Shown: positions 15,661 through 18,811 of the stretch, piece by piece
Position numbering within the stretch: the first letter of the stretch is position 1
Layout: each line of letters starts with the position of its first letter
Program-made: the position numbers and the translations under genes
Assembly: GCA_021806865.1 (NCBI GenBank)
Contig: JAKAPU010000035.1
Span: 1 to 18,811 of the forward strand
Reading direction: 5' to 3'
DNA: 18,811 bases
Source: an archaeon
Lineage (GTDB): Archaea; Thermoproteota; Nitrososphaeria; Nitrososphaerales; CADDZS01
Notes under the pieces: model-generated
Databases searched by the model: none
Told to the model about the DNA's origin: nothing
The model's input: the letters and a program-made list of their open reading frames with translations, nothing else

Positions 15661-16743
15661 ATGCCTAACTACACTGCCATGCCCGTCGGCAAGGGGCAGG
15701 TTCCTCTTTGTCTTCTTGGGTCGTTTACTCCTGACCAGTGGACAGAAGAATTATATGTTAGAGCGCCACCTTTCGTCGTGGAGAACACTGCCGGCAGGGT
15801 CCAGGTCATTCCCTTCGACTCTGAAACTCTTGAAATTCTTGATAACCTCACCCGTTCACTTGGTCTTGTAAAGAGAAAACAAGAATACGTCAGATACATC
15901 GTCAACAGAAGCGACTCGATTAAGGCACTTCGATTGTTCGACTGGTTTGTGAGAAGGAGCTGGAGAGACAAACGATATGCCGTTCTTTGGGCAATCCTCT
16001 ACATCGGAGAGGTAAAACGCTGGTCTCACCCGAAAATATCTCTAGAATCAGTATCAGAGATGGCACGTTGCGATCCAAAGATCTGCGGCGAGATCATGCA
16101 GAACATACTGGACGGAGTTGCGGCTCCAAGCAAGATTCTTGGTTACGTAGAATACGATCTGAAAAGGGACAGAGCTACGACATTTTTGAACGACCTACTG
16201 AAAGAGCTCCCCACTTGGACGGAGGAAATGGTAATGAAATCTCTCTGCTCTGGGATGGGGGGCTCGGTCGAAGACGTATACGAGCGGATAATGTTCCAGG
16301 GTCTTGGCATCGAAGCTGCGTACAAGACAGTCGAGCGATTGAAGCAAACGGGCTATGTGTATGCCGCTAGATATTACAGAGTAAATGACCGCGGACCAAT
16401 GAGAGAACAGCTCGCGGCAAATTGCAGAAATTGTTTCTATGGATACTCAAATGAAGATAGGTGCCTAATGGACACTCTTCGGCAGATTGAAAGCAACATT
16501 TCAAGATACTACAACAGGCAACTGTCCGAGGACGAAAAACAGTCTCTTTACTCATCAATAAAGCGCATCCCGCTGAGCTCACGTGTCAGCAGACGAGTGC
16601 TAGAGTCACTCGATCTCATCCATGAAGTCGAGACTATGACCAATGAAAGGGGTGTTTTGAACGTGTTGAACAAGATCGAGGAAGGGCATGGGATTGAGTT
16701 CCCGATCAGAAAAACTCCAAAAGGCAACGAGAATATTGGATAA
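15661..16743 (+). CDS. Unknown Cys-containing protein, likely DNA-binding regulator
   Basis: A 360-residue protein I do not recognise. It is mainly helical after residue 50. Two stretches look like DNA-binding folds: residues 125-150 (SLESVSEMARCDPKICGEIM) read like a helix-turn-helix, and 203-240 (SVEDVYERI, then AAYKTVERLKQTGYVYAARYYRV) read like a winged helix. Cys137, Cys142 and Cys196 are scattered, and Cys255, Cys258 and Cys268 form a C-x2-C-x8-C group that could hold a metal or FeS cluster. It is divergent from the kor-hdr-etf operon and framed by two copies of one inverted repeat, so an autoregulated redox- or metal-responsive regulator of that operon is the favoured idea. ATG 15661 follows a TATA-like box; ATG 15679 is an alternative start. 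Confidence 0.75.
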   Translation: MPNYTAMPVGKGQVPLCLLGSFTPDQWTEELYVRAPPFVVENTAGRVQVIPFDSETLEILDNLTRSLGLVKRKQEYVRYIVNRSDSIKALRLFDWFVRRSWRDKRYAVLWAILYIGEVKRWSHPKISLESVSEMARCDPKICGEIMQNILDGVAAPSKILGYVEYDLKRDRATTFLNDLLKELPTWTEEMVMKSLCSGMGGSVEDVYERIMFQGLGIEAAYKTVERLKQTGYVYAARYYRVNDRGPMREQLAANCRNCFYGYSNEDRCLMDTLRQIESNISRYYNRQLSEDEKQSLYSSIKRIPLSSRVSRRVLESLDLIHEVETMTNERGVLNVLNKIEEGHGIEFPIRKTPKGNENIG

Positions 16744-16754
16744 TTTCCAATATT
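16732..16754 (+). repeat. Inverted repeat copy 2, spanning the stop codon
   Basis: AATATTGGA and TCCAATATT form perfect 9-bp arms around TAATT. It contains the core TATTGGA-N5-TCCAATA (16734-16752) seen also at 15617-15635. The TAA stop of the regulator-like gene is in the spacer. It may be an operator for the downstream small zinc-ribbon genes, whose TATA-like box begins 26 bp later, or a terminator hairpin; the exact match to copy 1 favours an operator. Confidence 0.6.
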
Positions 16755-16779
16755 GACCTCTCACTAGAATATTACCACA

Positions 16780-16790
16780 TTTTAATATTT
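16780..16790 (+). promoter_or_regulatory. TATA-like box for the zinc-ribbon pair
   Basis: TTTTAATATTT lies about 50 nt upstream of ATG 16838, so transcription may begin near 16811 and leave a leader of some 27 nt. It is just downstream of inverted repeat copy 2. Confidence 0.4.
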
Positions 16791-16837
16791 CTTGTGACCC
16801 GTTAACACTAGGTGAACGCCTGGGAAGCGCGCATGAA

Positions 16838-17008
16838 ATGTCAACTGTGTTTCGGACACGTTATGACACGAGAATAGGAGTTGTTAGGCATTGCCCTAAA
16901 TGCGGTGGAGAGCTCAACTCAGAAGATAGCTGCAAAGATTGCACGTATTCCGATGAGGAATACCTCACTCCAGAAGAAGCTCGGGAATTCACTTTCGCGG
17001 GGGATTGA
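16838..17008 (+). CDS. Small zinc-ribbon protein A
   Basis: A 56-residue protein with a C-x2-C-x9-C-x2-C ribbon: Cys19 and Cys22 in HCPKCGGEL, Cys32 and Cys35 in SCKDCTYS. The C-terminus is EEYLTPEEAREFTFAGD. The function is unknown; such ribbons bind zinc and often serve nucleic-acid or protein contacts. The start ATG 16838 keeps the whole ribbon. It is followed after 4 bp by a paralogue with the same layout. The matched cysteine pattern and the repeated LTxEEAREF/Y ending are strong evidence that both genes are real. Confidence 0.75.
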   Translation: MSTVFRTRYDTRIGVVRHCPKCGGELNSEDSCKDCTYSDEEYLTPEEAREFTFAGD

Positions 17009-17012
17009 TCGG

Positions 17013-17186
17013 ATGGAGTATGCATTGGAAAGAAAGGAACAGGTCCCTAAGGCCCTGTATTCTACGTACTGTCCCAAATGTGGAATGATTGTTCCTAGTC
17101 CAGATGCGCCTTGTCTCTGGTGTAACTATTCGATCGAAACCGAGTTGACATCTGAGGAAGCAAGGGAATACACTCATTCTGACTAA
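17013..17186 (+). CDS. Small zinc-ribbon protein B, tandem paralogue
   Basis: A 57-residue protein with Cys20 and Cys23 (YCPKCGMIV) and Cys34 and Cys37 (PCLWCNYS), ending ETELTSEEAREYTHSD. It aligns with protein A along the ribbon and the C-terminal LTxEEARE tail, so the two arose by tandem duplication. ATG 17013 is chosen because the upstream part of a longer open frame only shadows protein A. The 4-bp gap implies cotranscription. Function unknown. Confidence 0.75.
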   Translation: MEYALERKEQVPKALYSTYCPKCGMIVPSPDAPCLWCNYSIETELTSEEAREYTHSD

Positions 17187-17280
17187 AGCTCATTCGCTAC
17201 GGATATACTAGCCGAACCCTTCCTTTAACAGTTTCTTCCTTGGCACTCTCAGAGCTCGTCTATTGATCTTAACAAGGAAC

Positions 17281-17478
17281 TTATGCCTTCAACCTGCCAA
17301 GCAAATCCCCTTCCAAAGAATATTCACCCTGCCAGATCAGCAAGTGCTTGCGCGACTTTTTTTTGCGCCCTCTCATTCGCAACTTTATCCCACATTCATT
17401 AGATCTGTTGCATGTCACTTTCAGGAAGCCTGTATGCTCTAATATATGCTTGTTACGAACTCGTATCTTCCAATCCAT
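17281..17478 (-). CDS. Doubtful small basic ORF, 65 residues
   Basis: The minus-strand frame starts at ATG 17478 (MDWKIRVRNKHILEHTG) and gives a basic protein with two cysteines (TCNRSNEC) and a RGRKKKSRK patch. No TATA box or Shine-Dalgarno is seen, and the start lies on an inverted repeat arm. The mixed hydrophobic-basic composition is protein-like, but the evidence is thin. Confidence 0.3.
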   Translation of the reverse strand: MDWKIRVRNKHILEHTGFLKVTCNRSNECGIKLRMRGRKKKSRKHLLIWQGEYSLEGDLLGRLKA

Positions 17479-17507
17479 TTCTGTTCGCGGAAAACGGTGG
17501 ATTGGAA
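17468..17507 (+). repeat. Inverted repeat TTCCAATCCA...TGGATTGGAA
   Basis: Perfect 10-bp arms at 17468-17477 and 17498-17507 with a 20-nt loop. The arms contain TCCAAT and ATTGGA, the same hexamers as in the palindromes at 15617 and 16732, but in the outward arrangement. Confidence 0.45.
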
Positions 17508-17898
17508 TCATCTGCCACCAAATGAAGCGGCGACTTTGCCACCAACAGCAAAACAAGTGATGAAATGAAACAGAAGAAAAAGGGCGCATTTCAGACCCCA
17601 ATGTGGTTCGAGCCGCGGCGCACAAAAGAAAAATATAGGGATTGGCTCACTTTTAAAATTCTAAAATTCTTTTCATCACAAGTTACATCTTGGGAGGGGA
17701 TATGCAGATCAGTAGTTACAGTGGGAAGCATCAATAGTATATCGAAAACAAGGAGAGGGGTACCCCCTAGAGGGGTCATACTAACTGACTGTCACAAAGG
17801 GAAAACACGAAGGAGTTTGACGATCGTCGAGAAGGAAAAGGGTACCCCTGGGGGATGGACTATGTCTATCTATCACGAATGAAAGGAGAGAAACACAA

Positions 17899-18109
17899 AT
17901 GAATGCAAAAGGTCAAACAGAATATCGTAGGATGCGTAGGAGCCATCCACTACGTCCTTCATATACAGAAATCTTTTCTCAATTCTTCGCAGGCGCGATC
18001 TCTTTCACGGCACAGCGTGTTTCAAGCTCTGAAAGCTCGGAACATTGCGTTTAAGGCCCTTTCAAACGAACAAGCCAAGAAAAGCGATTCTGCCACGCCG
18101 GACGAATAG
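17899..18109 (+). CDS. Uncertain small ORF, two competing frames
   Basis: AAGGAG at 17881-17886 lies before two nearby ATGs in different frames. ATG 17899 gives 51 residues ending at a TAA near 18054 (MNAKGQTEYRRMRRSHP..., then a TEIFSQFFAGAISF stretch). ATG 17903 gives 68 residues ending at 18107-18109 (MQKVKQNIVGCVGAIHY, tail KKSDSATPDE), 8 bp before the next gene. Spacing favours the first; the close junction favours the second. Neither matches a family I know. Confidence 0.35.
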
Positions 18110-18117
18110 GTCAGAGC

Positions 18118-18429
18118 ATGGAGGTGCAAACAGAAAGCGTCGATTTCCAGAATCTGTTTATATCTTCTCAGGGGATTCAAAGGGCGGAAGTCCGTCAGTT
18201 GGAATCTAGCGACGACAAGGAACTCTACGACGTAAAGGTCACGATGCAGATCACAAAGAAGGGCAAGATCGTCGAGATGAAAAACATGGAACTAAACAAC
18301 CTCAACGAGGCGTACGTCAGGGGACTGGCCGATCTCTTCTCGATGCTCGCAGCAAACACCGAGTACCTCAAAAAACTCACCCCACAATTTGAAAAGCTGG
18401 ACAAGAGCAAGCCAAGCTACCTTCGGTGA
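18118..18429 (+). CDS. Unknown 103-residue protein coupled to MoaD-like gene
   Basis: I do not recognise this protein. It is soluble, with a beta-rich middle (AEVRQLESSDDKELYDVKVTMQITKKGKIVEMKN) of which residues 25-60 form likely strands, and a helical C-terminal half (NEAYVRGLADLFSMLAANTEYLKKL). The stop overlaps the next start as GTGA, so translation of the two is probably coupled, and a partner role with the MoaD-like protein is possible. ATG 18118 is the first start in frame. Confidence 0.65.
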   Translation: MEVQTESVDFQNLFISSQGIQRAEVRQLESSDDKELYDVKVTMQITKKGKIVEMKNMELNNLNEAYVRGLADLFSMLAANTEYLKKLTPQFEKLDKSKPSYLR

Positions 18430-18725
18430 GTGCCCAAGCGATGTTGATCCACGTGCAGATCTCTGGACACCTCAAAGACTACACTGGCAGGCAAAACAAT
18501 CTCGAGATGACGGACGTCGCAACAGTGTTTCAGCTCGTGGAGAAGTTGAACGAGAAATTTCCAGGAATAAAGGAAAGGATTTTTGACGATCAGGAAAGGA
18601 CGCGGCTCTTCGTCAACATATTCCTGAACGGAGACAGCATCCGCGAGCTCGACGGTGAAAAGACAACCCTTGAGGACGGAGACATCGTGCGAATACTTCC
18701 ATCGGTGGCTGGTGGATTTGCCTAG
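18426..18725 (+). CDS. MoaD/ThiS-like beta-grasp protein ending GG-FA
   Basis: A 99-residue ubiquitin-fold protein. Strand IHVQISGHLKDYTG, helix VFQLVEKLNEKFPG, strand RLFVNIFLNGDSI and the end ETTLEDGDIVRILPSVAGG region, with ILPSVAGGFA at the terminus, match MoaD/ThiS. These proteins are adenylated on a C-terminal diglycine and then carry sulfur for molybdopterin or thiamine synthesis, or are attached to proteins as archaeal SAMPs. Here two residues, Phe-Ala, follow the GG. The start is GTG 18426 (GTGA overlap with the previous stop); ATG 18441 would give 94 residues. No molybdopterin or E1 gene is in the window, so the pathway is not fixed. Confidence 0.82.
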   Translation: MSAQAMLIHVQISGHLKDYTGRQNNLEMTDVATVFQLVEKLNEKFPGIKERIFDDQERTRLFVNIFLNGDSIRELDGEKTTLEDGDIVRILPSVAGGFA

Positions 18726-18744
18726 TACTGAGAAAAACCTCCTG

Positions 18745-18811
18745 ATGGTCGCAGACAGGAAGGATGGAAGAGGTGCCTTGAGCCTTCGACTACTAATCTA
18801 CCTCTTCGCCA
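18745..18811 (+). CDS. Possible start of a gene running off the window
   Basis: ATG 18745 opens a frame for 22 codons to the edge (MVADRKDGRGALSLRLLIYLF...), basic then hydrophobic, as in a membrane-anchored N-terminus. It begins 19 bp after the MoaD-like stop. Too short to classify. Confidence 0.3.
   Translation, partial: MVADRKDGRGALSLRLLIYLFA

Larger units (their letters stand above)
17187..17898 (+). other. Gene-poor stretch with hairpins and weak ORFs
   Basis: About 700 bp with no convincing gene. It holds a 65-codon minus-strand frame (17281-17478), a 105-codon plus-strand frame (17565-17882) with no promoter or ribosome site and low-complexity, basic product, an inverted repeat at 17468-17507, and two GC-rich GGGTACCCC motifs (17758-17766, 17840-17848) set in AT-rich surroundings. 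A structured non-coding RNA or long leader is possible in the right half; no known RNA family is recognised. Confidence 0.4.

Noticed and set aside
16881..17012. N-terminal extension of zinc-ribbon protein B to 101 residues
   Set aside because: The extension is another frame of protein A; the paralogue alignment starts at ATG 17013.
17565..17882. 105-codon plus-strand frame
   Set aside because: Basic low-order product, spans two GC-rich hairpin motifs, and has no TATA box or ribosome site at the start.
1..18811. CRISPR array, tRNA, rRNA or insertion sequence
   Set aside because: No regularly spaced repeats, cloverleaf genes, transposase motifs or terminal repeats with target duplications were seen by eye.

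Overview
The window looks archaeal. Several starts sit about 25-30 nt downstream of TATA-like boxes with no room for a leader (leaderless starts). It also holds an SCP-x/archaeal-type thiolase paired with a DUF35 protein, a korDABC-ordered 2-oxoacid:ferredoxin oxidoreductase, HdrA/HdrD/MvhD-type proteins and many very small zinc-ribbon genes. No rRNA or other marker is present, so the lineage is uncertain. The mix of acetate kinase, phosphotransacetylase, Hdr and 2-oxoacid oxidoreductase would fit an anaerobic acetate-forming archaeon such as a Bathyarchaeia-like lineage, but that is inference.

Left part (1-5387), acyl-group chemistry. A truncated acetate kinase (ackA, minus strand), a DUF3237-like protein and a possible one- or two-helix membrane peptide lie on the minus strand. 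Divergent from them run a thiolase, a DUF35 zinc-ribbon/OB partner, an acyl carrier protein (ACP) and phosphotransacetylase (pta). A holo-ACP synthase (acpS) faces the end of pta. Together they could release an acyl group from an ACP or CoA thioester, pass it to phosphate and make ATP plus acetate. ACP and AcpS are rare in archaea, so an ACP wired to Pta/AckA is the least ordinary chemistry here. An unknown 202-residue protein (5515-6123) separates this block from the next.

Centre (6153-15562), one minus-strand operon of eight genes: korD, korA, korB, korC, hdrA, hdrD, etfA, etfB. Four junctions are overlaps or near-overlaps (ATGA, GTGA, TTGA). It appears to encode a 2-oxoacid:ferredoxin oxidoreductase, a 1148-residue double-HdrA/MvhD fusion, an HdrD-type FeS protein and an electron-transfer flavoprotein. 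The natural reading is a soluble electron-confurcating or bifurcating complex between ferredoxin, a CCG-domain site and ETF. No hydrogenase, formate dehydrogenase or acyl-CoA dehydrogenase gene is in the window.

Right part (15563-18811). A divergent 360-residue cysteine-containing protein, probably a DNA-binding regulator, is bracketed by two copies of the same inverted repeat (TATTGGA-N5-TCCAATA). A lone half-site lies on the predicted kor promoter. Then come two tandem paralogous 56-57-residue zinc-ribbon proteins, a gene-poor stretch with hairpins and weak small ORFs, an unknown 103-residue protein and a MoaD/ThiS-like beta-grasp protein whose diglycine is followed by two extra residues. 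A reading frame of unknown nature runs off the right edge.
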